DNA of 64,000 nt. It comes from Ignavibacteriota bacterium (GTDB lineage Bacteria > Bacteroidota > Ignavibacteria > Ignavibacteriales > Melioribacteraceae). Below are positions 19,212 through 28,743 of this stretch, piece by piece. The notes below the pieces were generated by a model. The model did no database searches and was not told where the DNA came from. It worked only from the letters and a program-made list of their open reading frames with translations. The stretch covers positions 1 through 64,000 of the forward strand of contig PDPT01000039.1 of the NCBI GenBank assembly GCA_002746605.1, written 5' to 3'. Position numbers and translations under genes: made by a program. The first letter of the stretch is position 1; every line of letters starts with the position of its first letter.

Positions 19212-20912
19212 CTAAGATTTCATTCTCTTGCCTTTTTCTTCGTGGATGAAGAGCCAGCTTACAACTTTACCAATATTGATTTTTCTGAAATCATTCCAAT
19301 ATTTTTTTGTCCTTACATGCATAGAGCTTGTATCATCAACTGATATTGAAGATGCTTCATTAATAATTGAATTTATTCTGTTTATCCATAATTCCATATT
19401 TTCTTTTCTTAAATCTACCCAACCGTCACTTGCCCAATGGTTTATGTTGGTATCTGTAACTTTTAATTTATTTTTCCCTCTAAAAGGAGGTATCTTCATT
19501 TCATTCCCCCGAAGTAACGATTTTCCATCAGGCAGTAGAATAGGAATTCCAATAGAAATGATTTCACTTCTTAGTTTTTTATTTTTAGCTAAATAATCAT
19601 TTACTTCAGTTGATAATTGAACGGGATTATACTTGCTTATTGTTTCCATTTCGGGAACAACTTTTCTGATTAAATTCAATTCATGCAAAAGTTTTGATAA
19701 TCTTGGTGGTCCGAGCAATTCAAAAGCAACACTATCGATGCCATGTAATTCTTCTAATTCCTCAAGCTTTTCAACTGCGGAATGTTGCAAATAGCCGGCG
19801 CGGTAAGTAGGTTCAAGAGTAGCATTATCAAGAGCATTGATAATATCGTGCCCTGTATTTCCACCTCTAATTTCAAAAATAGCGTCATCTGCAATTTCTT
19901 CAGGAGTAACATATTCCATTTGACCTTGTGCGGTTATTGCTTCAAATTCACCTCTCGAAAAAGTGCCGTTTTCACCTGTATCAATGAAAACCGATTTTAA
20001 TTTTTCTCCTGTTGTTTTAAATTTTGTATTTAGACTTAATTGTAATTCATCATCCAATTTAATTACATTCTCGAAAGTCGGGTCAACCAAGTCAATCGTT
20101 TTTCCTCTTTTTTTGATTTCATCAAACGCAATTCTTTTCCAAGCAATTGCTCCGGTAGGTTTAATCTCTTTGGTTATTGCACCCTCGGGAGTTCTTCCCA
20201 TTAGGAATAAAAGAAGTGTATGTGCACCTGCCACAGAGGATTTGCTTAGTAAAACTCTAGACGGTCTTTCCTCACTGTGTGTGTAGGGAATATTTAGTCC
20301 CATGCCACCTGTGCCGCTTGTTCCAATCTTAATGTAAATGCTTGTTTTTGCTTCGTTCATGGAATTATACAAAATTTGAATATGTCTTATCAGTTGAGGA
20401 ATATATTGTGTGCAAAGAAGTTTTTCGGTTTCTTCAATAATATCTTCTCTTGTAGAATCAGATTCAATTGTTTTTGTTATTTTATGGTAAGTTGAATAAA
20501 TATTCTGATATGCAATTCCGGTTGCAGAGTTTATGCAATCAACTATTATATCCGGTTTATATTTAAGTATGAGTTTGTAAAGAGATGAAGCTTGTAAAAT
20601 ATCAGGAGTCATTTCTTCCATAATATCTTTTAGCAGAATTTTTCTTTTTACTGTATCGTTTAAAATTTCAAAACGATTTGTATCCTTAAATTCTTCTCTT
20701 ACAAAAATATTTCCCCACCAAGGAATAAAATAATCTTTGGGTAATTGAGGAAATTCATTAATTAATTTTTCTGCATATGATTCTGCTTCTTCTTTGAAAA
20801 GAGATGTTACAATGATTTGTTTTGGGTTCTCGGCGATAAGTTTTCTTGTTACTGCGTTACCAACCAAACCATAAGCTCCTAAAACTAAAACGGTTTTGTT
20901 TTGAATATCCAT
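19212..20912 (-). CDS. Large Rossmann-fold NAD(P)-binding protein, SDR-like, unknown substrate
   Basis: A 566-residue cytoplasmic protein. The N terminus has a clear dinucleotide-binding motif (VLVLGAYGLVG, GxxGxxG at 12-18), as in extended short-chain dehydrogenases/epimerases. A later segment 'IYIKIGTSGTGGMGLNIPYTHSEERPS' (about 200-226) is glycine-rich and precedes a Ser-containing stretch. The classic YxxxK pair is not obvious. It is about twice the length of usual SDR enzymes, and the C-terminal half (about 300-566) matches no domain I recognise. It is divergent from the EIIA gene at 21075. The pathway is unknown. Confidence 0.7.
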   Translation of the reverse strand: MDIQNKTVLVLGAYGLVGNAVTRKLIAENPKQIIVTSLFKEEAESYAEKLINEFPQLPKDYFIPWWGNIFVREEFKDTNRFEILNDTVKRKILLKDIMEEMTPDILQASSLYKLILKYKPDIIVDCINSATGIAYQNIYSTYHKITKTIESDSTREDIIEETEKLLCTQYIPQLIRHIQILYNSMNEAKTSIYIKIGTSGTGGMGLNIPYTHSEERPSRVLLSKSSVAGAHTLLLFLMGRTPEGAITKEIKPTGAIAWKRIAFDEIKKRGKTIDLVDPTFENVIKLDDELQLSLNTKFKTTGEKLKSVFIDTGENGTFSRGEFEAITAQGQMEYVTPEEIADDAIFEIRGGNTGHDIINALDNATLEPTYRAGYLQHSAVEKLEELEELHGIDSVAFELLGPPRLSKLLHELNLIRKVVPEMETISKYNPVQLSTEVNDYLAKNKKLRSEIISIGIPILLPDGKSLLRGNEMKIPPFRGKNKLKVTDTNINHWASDGWVDLRKENMELWINRINSIINEASSISVDDTSSMHVRTKKYWNDFRKINIGKVVSWLFIHEEKGKRMKS

Positions 20913-21074
20913 TTAAGCCTCACAATTTGTAAATTTATAATGGAATTTAACTTAATGTGTATAACTCTGCAAGTAAAATAAGATTTATTTTCCCAAGTTT
21001 ATAAAAGGGATTGAAAATACTAATATCCTTTATTAACTTAATAAGTTAAAATTTTTTTATAAGGAAATTATTTT

Positions 21075-21539
21075 ATGAAAATTTGTGAAGTATTAAATAA
21101 GGATACAATTATACCCGAACTTAAAGCTGCAACAAAAGAAGAAGCTATTGATGAGTTGTTAAATGTTTTTAAAGATGATAAAAGAGTTCTTAATCTTAAA
21201 GATATTAAGGATTCCATTATGGAAAGAGAAAAAATTATGTCAACCGGTGTGGGGCACGGTTTCGGAATTCCACATTGCAAAACAAATCAAGTTAAAGAAA
21301 TTCTTGCAGCATTCGGAAAAACAAAAGAACCTATTGATTTTGAAGCATTAGACGGTAAGCCCGTTAATCTATTATTCCTTTTAATTGGTAAAGATAATTT
21401 GGTCGCTCCTCATATAAAACTGTTAAGCCGAATTTCTCTGTTAATGAATAATGAAGACATAAGAAAAAAAATCTTAAGTGCAAAAACTGAAGAGGAAATT
21501 TTTGCTGTTTTTCAAAATGGCGAAAATAGTATTTCCTAA
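21075..21539 (+). CDS. PTS EIIA component of the fructose/nitrogen (PtsN-like) type
   Basis: A 154-residue EIIA domain of the Fru/Mtl/Ntr family. The phosphorylatable histidine is His67 in GVGHGFGIPHCK, equivalent to the 'IPHGK' histidine of PtsN. The C-terminal 'LLFLLIGKDN...HIKLLSRISLLMNNEDIRKKIL' is typical. Stand-alone EIIA proteins usually regulate rather than transport, relaying the PEP/EI/HPr phosphorylation state. No EI, HPr or permease is in the window. hisS begins 37 bp after its stop on the same strand. Confidence 0.88.
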   Translation: MKICEVLNKDTIIPELKAATKEEAIDELLNVFKDDKRVLNLKDIKDSIMEREKIMSTGVGHGFGIPHCKTNQVKEILAAFGKTKEPIDFEALDGKPVNLLFLLIGKDNLVAPHIKLLSRISLLMNNEDIRKKILSAKTEEEIFAVFQNGENSIS

Positions 21540-21576
21540 TGTTAAACTTCTAATACTAAACTTAACTTTTGAAGCT

Positions 21577-22827
21577 ATGATTAAATCAATAAAAGGTACA
21601 AATGATATTCTACCCGATGAAATTAAGAAGTGGGAATATCTGTTAAACATTGTTAAAAATGAAATGGAAGTTTTTAACTATAAAGAAATTCGTACTCCGG
21701 TTTTTGAACATACGGAACTTTTTGCCAGAGGTATCGGAAACGAAACTGATATAGTCAGTAAAGAAATGTATTCGTTTACGGATAAAAGCGAAAATAATAT
21801 TACGCTGCGGCCTGAAATGACCGCTTCGGTAGTTCGTGCTTTTATTGAACACTCACTTGGTAAACAAGCCGGTCTGCACAAGCTGTTTTACATTTCTCCA
21901 ATGTTCCGACAAGAAAGACCACAAGCCGGAAGATTGAGGCAATTTCATCAATTCGGAATTGAAGCAATCGGGAGTAATAATCCTTCGCTCGATGCCGAAA
22001 TAATTCAAGTTGCTTATAACATCTTAAAAAAAACAGGACTTAAAAATTTAACTGTTTTAATAAATTCATTAGGGACTTCTGAAGAAAGAACCGCTTACAC
22101 AAATGCTCTTAAAGAATTCATAAAACCGAAACTAAATCAACTTTCCGAAGAGAGTCAAAGAAGATTTGAAACAAATGTGTTAAGAATACTTGATAGTAAA
22201 GATAAAAACGATCAACAAATTGTTGATAATGCTCCTTCGATTTTAGAATTTTTAAAAACTGAAAGTAATCAACATTTTGAAAAAGTGAAAACTCTTTTAA
22301 ATGTTGCTGATATTCCTTTTGAGGTTTCACCAAAACTTGTAAGAGGATTAGATTATTATACTCATACAACTTTCGAAATTCTAAGTACATCCGTTGGTTC
22401 TCAAAGTGCACTTTGCGGCGGCGGAAGATATAATCCTTTAATTGAATGGTTGGGCGGACCTTCGATTCCTGCAGTAGGTTTTGCAGCAGGAATAGAACGA
22501 ATTTTACTTGCTTGTAAAACCGAAGAAGCTTTTCAAGTAAAGGATGACGAAATTGATATTTATATTGTAGATATAACAAAAGAAGAAAATGAAAAAGTTT
22601 TTGAGTTTGCTTCAAACTTAAGAAATAAAAATTTTAAGGTTGAGTTTGATTATTTATCACGAAGCGTAAAAGCCCAAATGAGAGAGGCAAACAAATTAAA
22701 TGCTAAATATGTAATTTTTGTTGGTGGTGATGAACTTATTAAAAATCAAGTTCAAGTAAAAGATATGAATAGCGGTGATCAGGAAAATATCGAAATAGAA
22801 GAGTTGACGAACTATTTCTCGAAATAA
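21577..22827 (+). CDS. hisS: Histidyl-tRNA synthetase
   Basis: A class II aminoacyl-tRNA synthetase that charges tRNA-His. From the ATG at 21577 the protein is 416 residues and opens with the canonical 'MIKSIKGTNDILPDE'. Motif 2 is FRQERPQAGRLRQFHQFG, the histidine-binding loop is LVRGLDYYTHT, motif 3 is AVGFAAGIERIL, and an anticodon-binding domain forms the C terminus (from about 320). An in-frame start at 21478 would add 33 residues that fit no HisRS and overlap the EIIA gene, so it is rejected. The rlmB-like gene follows after 5 bp. Confidence 0.97.
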   Translation: MIKSIKGTNDILPDEIKKWEYLLNIVKNEMEVFNYKEIRTPVFEHTELFARGIGNETDIVSKEMYSFTDKSENNITLRPEMTASVVRAFIEHSLGKQAGLHKLFYISPMFRQERPQAGRLRQFHQFGIEAIGSNNPSLDAEIIQVAYNILKKTGLKNLTVLINSLGTSEERTAYTNALKEFIKPKLNQLSEESQRRFETNVLRILDSKDKNDQQIVDNAPSILEFLKTESNQHFEKVKTLLNVADIPFEVSPKLVRGLDYYTHTTFEILSTSVGSQSALCGGGRYNPLIEWLGGPSIPAVGFAAGIERILLACKTEEAFQVKDDEIDIYIVDITKEENEKVFEFASNLRNKNFKVEFDYLSRSVKAQMREANKLNAKYVIFVGGDELIKNQVQVKDMNSGDQENIEIEELTNYFSK

Positions 22828-22832
22828 AAATT

Positions 22833-23558
22833 ATGCAAAAAATTTTTGGTCGTAAGCCGGTTATTGAAGCTTTAAAATCTAAAACTAAGTTAGATCAGAT
22901 TTATCTACAATTCGGGCAGCATGGTTCTGTTATAGAGCAAATAAAAAACTTAGCTAAGCAAAAAAATATTAAGCTTACACAAATATCAAATAGCAAGTTT
23001 AATCAATTGTCCGAAGGTAAAAATACACAAGGAGTTATAGCCCTCAAAAGTTCATTTGATTATTCTGAATTAGATGAAATCTTAATCGAAGCTGAAGAAT
23101 CAGAATTTCCACTTATATTAGTTCTCGATTCAATTCAAGACACACACAATCTTGGTGCAATAATAAGATCAGCTGAATGTTCAGGTGTAAACGGGATTAT
23201 TACCACAACTCGTAATAGTGCTTCCGTAAATAACACAGTTCAAAAAACATCTGCAGGAGCAGTAAGTTATGTTAAAATTGCAAGGATAAATAATCTTGCC
23301 CAAACTATAGATATTCTAAAGCAGAACGGATATTGGATTGTCGGTTCTAAATTGGGTAATTCTGTAAATTATACAAAAATAGATTACAAGCAGCCGATTG
23401 CTTTAATTATGGGAAACGAAGAAAAGGGAATCAGACAGCATGTTGCAGAAAAGTGTGATTTTCTAGCCAAGATTCCGATGAAAGGTAAAATCCAAAGTCT
23501 CAATGTTTCGGTTGCAACAGGTATTTTACTCTTTGAAATTTTAAGACAAAGAAATTAA
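22833..23558 (+). CDS. rlmB: SpoU-family 23S rRNA 2'-O-methyltransferase, RlmB-like
   Basis: A SPOUT-class RNA ribose methyltransferase using S-adenosylmethionine; RlmB methylates G2251 of 23S rRNA. The 241 residues have an N-terminal substrate-binding domain (about 1-75, starting 'IFGRKPVIEAL', typical of RlmB) and the knotted SpoU domain with motif 1 'NLGAIIRSAECSGV', motif 2 'LIMGNEEKGI' and motif 3 'IPMKGKIQSLNVSVATGILLFE'. All are intact. It sits 5 bp after hisS and is almost surely co-transcribed. The exact target nucleotide is inferred from resemblance to RlmB. Confidence 0.9.
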   Translation: MQKIFGRKPVIEALKSKTKLDQIYLQFGQHGSVIEQIKNLAKQKNIKLTQISNSKFNQLSEGKNTQGVIALKSSFDYSELDEILIEAEESEFPLILVLDSIQDTHNLGAIIRSAECSGVNGIITTTRNSASVNNTVQKTSAGAVSYVKIARINNLAQTIDILKQNGYWIVGSKLGNSVNYTKIDYKQPIALIMGNEEKGIRQHVAEKCDFLAKIPMKGKIQSLNVSVATGILLFEILRQRN

Positions 23559-23705
23559 ATACTTTTATTATCATTTTGGAATTCATACAGGGAGAAGACG
23601 AAATATTCTTTAGTGATCTGTTGTTAAGTTAGGCCAAAACAAATCTTAAATTCCCCTTTAATTTACTTACTATAATATTCCCAAATTATCTTTCACTATA
23701 GTAGA

Positions 23706-23713
23706 TAATTTTG
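23706..23713 (+). promoter_or_regulatory. Candidate -7 element (TAnnTTTG) of the suf operon
   Basis: TAATTTTG matches the Bacteroidota -7 consensus, about 112 bp upstream of sufB. No good TTTG -33 element stands at the expected distance, so this is weak. Confidence 0.3.
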
Positions 23714-23766
23714 CTTTAATAATAATAATTTATCGATTTTTATAATCATAAATAAATCACGAGTTT

Positions 23767-23790
23767 AATCTTGACTTTTTTGTCAAGATT
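23767..23790. promoter_or_regulatory. Inverted repeat upstream of sufB, possible Rrf2 operator or leader hairpin
   Basis: A perfect 9+9 bp inverted repeat, AATCTTGAC-TTTTTT-GTCAAGATT, ends 35 bp before the sufB ATG. No T run follows its 3' arm, so a terminator is unlikely. It has the GAC...GTC core and dyad symmetry seen in type 1 IscR sites, with a 6-bp spacer. The last gene of the operon encodes an Rrf2/IscR-type regulator. Confidence 0.55.
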
Positions 23791-23825
23791 ACTTAGAATT
23801 ACTTTCTAAAAATAGGAGTTATTTA

Positions 23826-25286
23826 ATGAGTAAAGAAGAATCCAGAGAAGATGTTCAGTTAATAAACGAGCATACAAGTTCTGAATATAAATGGGGATTT
23901 GTAACGGATATAGAAACAGATGAATTTCCGAAAGGATTGAATGAAGATATTATAAAGAAAATTTCTGAAAAGAAAGATGAACCTGAGTGGATGACAGAAT
24001 GGAGATTAAAAGCTTACAAGCATTGGCTTACAATGAAAGAACCGAATTGGGCAAAAGTAAAGTATGATAGAATTGATTATCAGGATTTAAGATATTATTC
24101 AGCTCCTAAAAAGAAACCGGAGCTCGAAAGTTTAGATGAAGTAGATCCTGAACTTCTTGCCACTTTCGAAAAATTAGGAATTCCTCTCGAAGAACAGAAA
24201 AGATTAACCGGAGTTGCCGTAGATGCGGTTTTTGATTCGGTCTCTGTGGCTACAACATTTAAAGAAACTTTAGCAGAAAAAGGTGTCATTTTCTGCTCGA
24301 TTTCCGAAGCTATTAAGGAATATCCGGAACTTGTAAAAAAATATATCGGAACATCTGTACCTGTTACTGATAATTATTTTGCAGCACTTAATTCGGCTGT
24401 TTTCAGTGACGGTTCTTTCGTCTATATTCCCAAAGGCGTTCGCTGCCCAATGGAGCTTTCAACTTACTTTAGAATAAATGCAATGGATACCGGACAATTT
24501 GAAAGAACTTTAATAATTGCAGATGATAGCAGTTATGTTAGTTATCTCGAAGGCTGTACTGCTCCGATGCGAGATACTAATCAGCTTCATGCCGCTGTTG
24601 TTGAGCTTATTGCTTTGGATAATGCGGAAATTAAATATTCAACTGTGCAGAACTGGTTCCCGGGTGATAAAAACGGTAAAGGTGGAATTTATAATTTTGT
24701 AACAAAGCGAGGAATATGTAAAGGAAACAATTCTAAAATATCTTGGACGCAAGTAGAAACCGGTTCTGCAGTTACCTGGAAATATCCGAGTTGTGTGCTA
24801 AGAGGTGATAATTCTGTAGGTGAGTTTTATTCTGTTGCAGTAACAAATAATTTTCAGCAAGCAGATACCGGAACAAAAATGGTTCATATTGGAAAGAATA
24901 CAAAGAGCACAATTATTTCCAAAGGCATTTCTGCAGGTAGAAGTGATAATTCTTACAGAGGATTAGTTAAAGTTTCGAAGAATGCTGAAAACGCAAGAAA
25001 CTTCTCTCAATGCGATTCAATGCTTATGGGTAATGAATGCGGTGCTCATACATTTCCTTATTTGGAAATTGGTAATCCCAATGCTCAAGTTGAACATGAA
25101 GCAACTACATCAAAAGTCGGGGAAGACCAAATCTTTTATCTAAACCAAAGAGGTATAAGTACCGAAGATGCTGTGAATATGATTGTAAACGGATTTTGCA
25201 AAGAAGTGTTTAATGAATTACCGATGGAATTTGCAGTTGAAGCACAAAAGCTATTAGCTATAAGTCTGGAAGGAAGTGTAGGCTAA
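23826..25286 (+). CDS. sufB: Fe-S cluster assembly scaffold SufB
   Basis: SufB is a core subunit of the SufBCD scaffold on which Fe-S clusters are built. The 486 residues match the family along the whole length: '[20 protein letters not shown]', 'YYSAPKKK', the beta-helix core with '[32 protein letters not shown]', 'LEGCTAP' and the conserved '[20 protein letters not shown]'. '[18 protein letters not shown]' marks the C terminus. SD-like GGAG stands before the ATG (AATAGGAGTTATTT). It is the first gene of the suf operon, followed by sufC after 75 bp. Confidence 0.97.
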   Translation: MSKEESREDVQLINEHTSSEYKWGFVTDIETDEFPKGLNEDIIKKISEKKDEPEWMTEWRLKAYKHWLTMKEPNWAKVKYDRIDYQDLRYYSAPKKKPELESLDEVDPELLATFEKLGIPLEEQKRLTGVAVDAVFDSVSVATTFKETLAEKGVIFCSISEAIKEYPELVKKYIGTSVPVTDNYFAALNSAVFSDGSFVYIPKGVRCPMELSTYFRINAMDTGQFERTLIIADDSSYVSYLEGCTAPMRDTNQLHAAVVELIALDNAEIKYSTVQNWFPGDKNGKGGIYNFVTKRGICKGNNSKISWTQVETGSAVTWKYPSCVLRGDNSVGEFYSVAVTNNFQQADTGTKMVHIGKNTKSTIISKGISAGRSDNSYRGLVKVSKNAENARNFSQCDSMLMGNECGAHTFPYLEIGNPNAQVEHEATTSKVGEDQIFYLNQRGISTEDAVNMIVNGFCKEVFNELPMEFAVEAQKLLAISLEGSVG

Positions 25287-25361
25287 CCGAAAGCACCAGG
25301 AAATGGGCAAAAAGATATAAAAAAAGAAAAAAAATAATTTAGAAGAAAAGGATAAAATTAA

Positions 25362-26120
25362 ATGATCAAAATTAAAAATCTTCACGCTAATGTTGAAGGA
25401 AATGAAATTTTAAAGGGACTTGATTTATCAGTTAATGCCGGTGAGATTCATGCAATAATGGGACCGAACGGTTCGGGTAAAAGTACACTTGCCAATGTTC
25501 TTGCAGGCAGTGAAGCTTACGAAGTTACGGAAGGTGAAATAATTTTTAATAACCATGATATTATTGAAATGGAACCTGATGAAAGAGCAAGAGAAGGTTT
25601 GTTCTTGGCATTCCAATATCCAATAGAAATTCCGGGTGTAAGTAATTCCGTATTTCTAAAAACTGCTCTCAATGAAATTAGAAAACACAGAGGCGAGGAG
25701 GAAATTTCAGCTAAAGATTTTCTCGCTTTAATAAAAGAAAAGACAGAAATTCTAAATATGGATAATTCACTTATCGGGCGTTCTGTTAATCAAGGGTTTT
25801 CTGGTGGAGAAAAGAAACGTAACGAAATTTTACAGTTGCTCACACTAAATCCCAAACTTGCTGTGCTCGATGAAACTGATTCCGGTTTAGACATTGATGC
25901 ACTAAAAGTTGTAGCTCGTGGCGTAAATAAATTTAAGAACGAAAACAATGCTGTAATTTTGGTAACCCATTATCAAAGGTTACTTGATTACATTGTTCCC
26001 GATTTTGTGCATGTTCTATATAAAGGTAAAATAGTTAAATCAGGCGATAAAACTCTAGCGTTGGAACTTGAAAAACATGGTTACGATTGGTTAATTAAAG
26101 AACAATCTGCAGAAGTTTAA
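25362..26120 (+). CDS. sufC: Fe-S cluster assembly ATPase SufC
   Basis: The soluble ABC-type ATPase that drives conformational change in SufBCD. At 252 residues the length is normal. Walker A is GPNGSGKS, the SufC-type signature is 'NQGFSGGEKKRNEILQ' and Walker B is 'LAVLDETDSGLDIDALK'. 'AFQYPIEIPGVSN' is diagnostic for SufC. sufD starts 21 bp downstream. Confidence 0.97.
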   Translation: MIKIKNLHANVEGNEILKGLDLSVNAGEIHAIMGPNGSGKSTLANVLAGSEAYEVTEGEIIFNNHDIIEMEPDERAREGLFLAFQYPIEIPGVSNSVFLKTALNEIRKHRGEEEISAKDFLALIKEKTEILNMDNSLIGRSVNQGFSGGEKKRNEILQLLTLNPKLAVLDETDSGLDIDALKVVARGVNKFKNENNAVILVTHYQRLLDYIVPDFVHVLYKGKIVKSGDKTLALELEKHGYDWLIKEQSAEV

Positions 26121-26141
26121 ATAAAGAGAGGATGAATTTTT

Positions 26142-27458
26142 ATGAGTAGTGAAAATAGTATTAAAAAATGGTATTCGGAAAACTTCAAAGAGTTTCATAA
26201 ATTAAACAATGATGGTGCTTTTGATGATTTAAGAAAAAATGCGTTCGAGGGTTTTAACGATTCTAAATTTCCAACCAAAAAAGATGAAGAATGGAAATAT
26301 ACAAATGTTTATAATATTTTTAATGAACAATTTATCCCTTCACCTCTGAAACAGAGAGAAAACAATATTGAAAATATCTCTGAATATTTAATTCCTGGCT
26401 TAGATGTGCATCTAATTGTTCTAGTTGATGGAATTTTTAATGATGAATTGTCTAAAATCGGAAATCTACAAAACGGTGTTATTATTGATAGCTTTTATAA
26501 TCAGTCCAAAGTGAATAAAGAGTTTTTGTTGCAATACATTTCAAAAAAGGAAACTGTTGAAAACTCTTTTGATTATTTAAATAAAACTTTTACTTACGAT
26601 GGATTTGTAATTTATTTACCCAAAAATCAAATAGCTGAAAAACCTATTCACATTTTGAATATTTCTACAGATGGAAAAGAAAAAAACTTAATACAACCGA
26701 GGAATTTAATTGTTGCCGAAGAAAATTCGCAAGCCAAAATTATAACTGAATATATCAGTACAAGCGAGCTGGAATATTTTACAAATATAATTACTGAAAT
26801 TTATATTGATGAAAATGCTAATGTTAGTTTTTACAAATTACAAAGTGAATCAAAAAAAGCTTATCACATTGATAAAACGGAAATAATTCAAAAAGAGCAA
26901 AGTGTATTCAACCATTTTTCACTTTCTTTTGGGAGTAGAATTGCTCGTAATGATATAAATACTAAATTAGATGGTGAAAATATTGAACTGCATCTTTATG
27001 GTTTATATCTCGGAAACGAAGAGCAGCATATCGATCATCATACTTTTATTGATCATGCCCATCCGAATTGTGAAAGCAATGAATTGTACAAAGGAATTCT
27101 TGACGATAAAGCAACAGGAGTTTTTTCGGGAAAGATTTATGTTAACAAAATTGCACAAAAGACAAATGCTTTTCAATCAAATAAATCCATTTTGCTCTCT
27201 GATGAGGCAACAATAAACGCTAAACCGCAATTAGAAATTTATGCTGACGATGTAAAATGTTCGCATGGAGCAACAGTTGGTAAATTAGACGAAAAAGCAT
27301 ATTACTATATTCGTTCAAGAGGTGTACCTGCTGAATCGGCTCGTTCGATGTTGATAAGAGCGTTTGTTGATGATGTTATAAGCCAATGTAATATTCAATC
27401 GCTTAGAGAAAAAATTAATCATACAATTTTTGAAAATTTACATAGAGAAGAATTTTAA
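26142..27458 (+). CDS. sufD: Fe-S cluster assembly protein SufD
   Basis: A SufB paralogue and partner in the SufBC2D complex. The 438-residue protein has the N-terminal helical region with 'FPTKKDEEWKYTN' and the C-terminal beta-helix with 'HHTFIDHAHPNCESNELYKGILDDKATGVFSGKIYV', followed by 'LEIYADDVKCSHGATVGKLDEKAYYYIRSRGV'. These include the conserved His and Cys residues used at the SufB-SufD interface. Its stop codon overlaps the sufS start (TAATG), indicating translational coupling. Confidence 0.95.
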   Translation: MSSENSIKKWYSENFKEFHKLNNDGAFDDLRKNAFEGFNDSKFPTKKDEEWKYTNVYNIFNEQFIPSPLKQRENNIENISEYLIPGLDVHLIVLVDGIFNDELSKIGNLQNGVIIDSFYNQSKVNKEFLLQYISKKETVENSFDYLNKTFTYDGFVIYLPKNQIAEKPIHILNISTDGKEKNLIQPRNLIVAEENSQAKIITEYISTSELEYFTNIITEIYIDENANVSFYKLQSESKKAYHIDKTEIIQKEQSVFNHFSLSFGSRIARNDINTKLDGENIELHLYGLYLGNEEQHIDHHTFIDHAHPNCESNELYKGILDDKATGVFSGKIYVNKIAQKTNAFQSNKSILLSDEATINAKPQLEIYADDVKCSHGATVGKLDEKAYYYIRSRGVPAESARSMLIRAFVDDVISQCNIQSLREKINHTIFENLHREEF

Positions 27459-28732
27459 TGAATTTTGATCAGTCTTTTATAACTACAAAAAAATCAAAAA
27501 AAAATTATCGCAAGTTTGATGTAGATGAAGTGAGAAAAGATTTTCCTATTTTGAAAAGAAAAGTAAATAACAAACCTTTAATTTATTTTGATAATGCAGC
27601 AACTTCACAAAAACCGCAGAGAGTTATTAATGCAATAACACAATATTATTCCTATGAAAATGCTAACATCCACAGAGGATTGCATTTTTTAAGTGAGCTT
27701 GCTACGGAATCGTATGAAGGAGCAAGACTTAAAATTAAAGAGTTTTTAAATGCAATGAGTGTTTCTGAAATAATTTTTGTGAGGGGTGCTACTGAAGGAA
27801 TTAATCTTATAGCTAATTCATTTTGTAAAGCAAATTATTTTAAGGAAGGTGACGAAATAATAATTTCGCACATGGAACATCATTCAAATATAGTCCCTTG
27901 GCAATTACTTTGCGAAAGAAAAAAATTAAATCTGAAAGTAGTTCCAGTAAATGATAAAGGCGAGTTTATTTTTGAAGAATATGAAAAACTTTTTTCGAAA
28001 AAAACTAAGTTGGTATCAATTGTTCACATTTCTAACGCACTTGGAACAATAAATCCGGTAAAAGAAATTGTTAAGAAAGCTCACGAAAATAATGTACCTG
28101 TTTTGCTTGATGGTGCACAAGCGGTTCCGCACACAACGATTGATGTGCAAAAATTAGGTTGTGATTTTTATGTCTTTTCCGGTCACAAAGTTTTTGGTCC
28201 GACCGGCATAGGTGTTCTTTACGGTAAAACTGAATTTTTAGAAAAGATGCCACCGTTTCAAGGTGGTGGAGATATGATAAGAGAAGTAACTTTTAAAAAA
28301 ACAACTTATGAAGATTTACCTCAAAAGTTTGAAGCGGGAACTCCGAATATTGTTGGTGGCATTGCACTTGGTGCAGCTATTGATTATTTAAGTTCTTTCA
28401 ACTTTTCCGAAATTAAAGAGTATGAACATAAAATGCTAAAGTATGCAACAGATAAATTAAATGAAATTGACGGCTTAAAAATTATCGGAACTTCAGATAA
28501 AAAGGTATCTGTAATTTCTTTTGTCATAGAAGGCATTCATCCTTACGATATTGGAACAATAATAGACACGGATGGAATTGCAATTAGAACCGGTCATCAT
28601 TGTACAATGCCGCTGATAAAGAGATTTAATCTGCCTGCTACGGCAAGAGCATCTTTTTCAATTTATAATAAAATTGAAGAGGTTGATATATTAATTAAAG
28701 CTTTACTTAAAGTAAAAAAAATGTTTTCATAA
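27458..28732 (+). CDS. sufS: Cysteine desulfurase SufS
   Basis: A class II (group II) PLP-dependent cysteine desulfurase that supplies sulfur for Fe-S clusters. The 424 residues show PLP Lys244 in FSGHKVFGPTG, the PLP-stacking His in 'ISHMEHHSNIVPW', and the sulfur-carrying catalytic Cys382 in RTGHHCTMPL. It overlaps the sufD stop by 1 bp. Neither a SufE nor a SufU sulfur acceptor is encoded in the operon, so one must be elsewhere or be replaced. Confidence 0.96.
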   Translation: MNFDQSFITTKKSKKNYRKFDVDEVRKDFPILKRKVNNKPLIYFDNAATSQKPQRVINAITQYYSYENANIHRGLHFLSELATESYEGARLKIKEFLNAMSVSEIIFVRGATEGINLIANSFCKANYFKEGDEIIISHMEHHSNIVPWQLLCERKKLNLKVVPVNDKGEFIFEEYEKLFSKKTKLVSIVHISNALGTINPVKEIVKKAHENNVPVLLDGAQAVPHTTIDVQKLGCDFYVFSGHKVFGPTGIGVLYGKTEFLEKMPPFQGGGDMIREVTFKKTTYEDLPQKFEAGTPNIVGGIALGAAIDYLSSFNFSEIKEYEHKMLKYATDKLNEIDGLKIIGTSDKKVSVISFVIEGIHPYDIGTIIDTDGIAIRTGHHCTMPLIKRFNLPATARASFSIYNKIEEVDILIKALLKVKKMFS

Positions 28733-28743
28733 GGAAAAATATT

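Noticed and set aside
19228..19596. 122-codon plus-strand frame opposite the Rossmann protein
   Set aside because: Antisense shadow with no recognisable domain.
21478..21576. In-frame extension of hisS upstream of 21577
   Set aside because: It overlaps the end of the EIIA gene and adds residues absent from the HisRS family, which begins at 'IKGTNDILP'.
22118..22615. 165-codon minus-strand frame inside hisS
   Set aside because: Antisense to strongly conserved HisRS motifs; its composition is that of a shadow frame.
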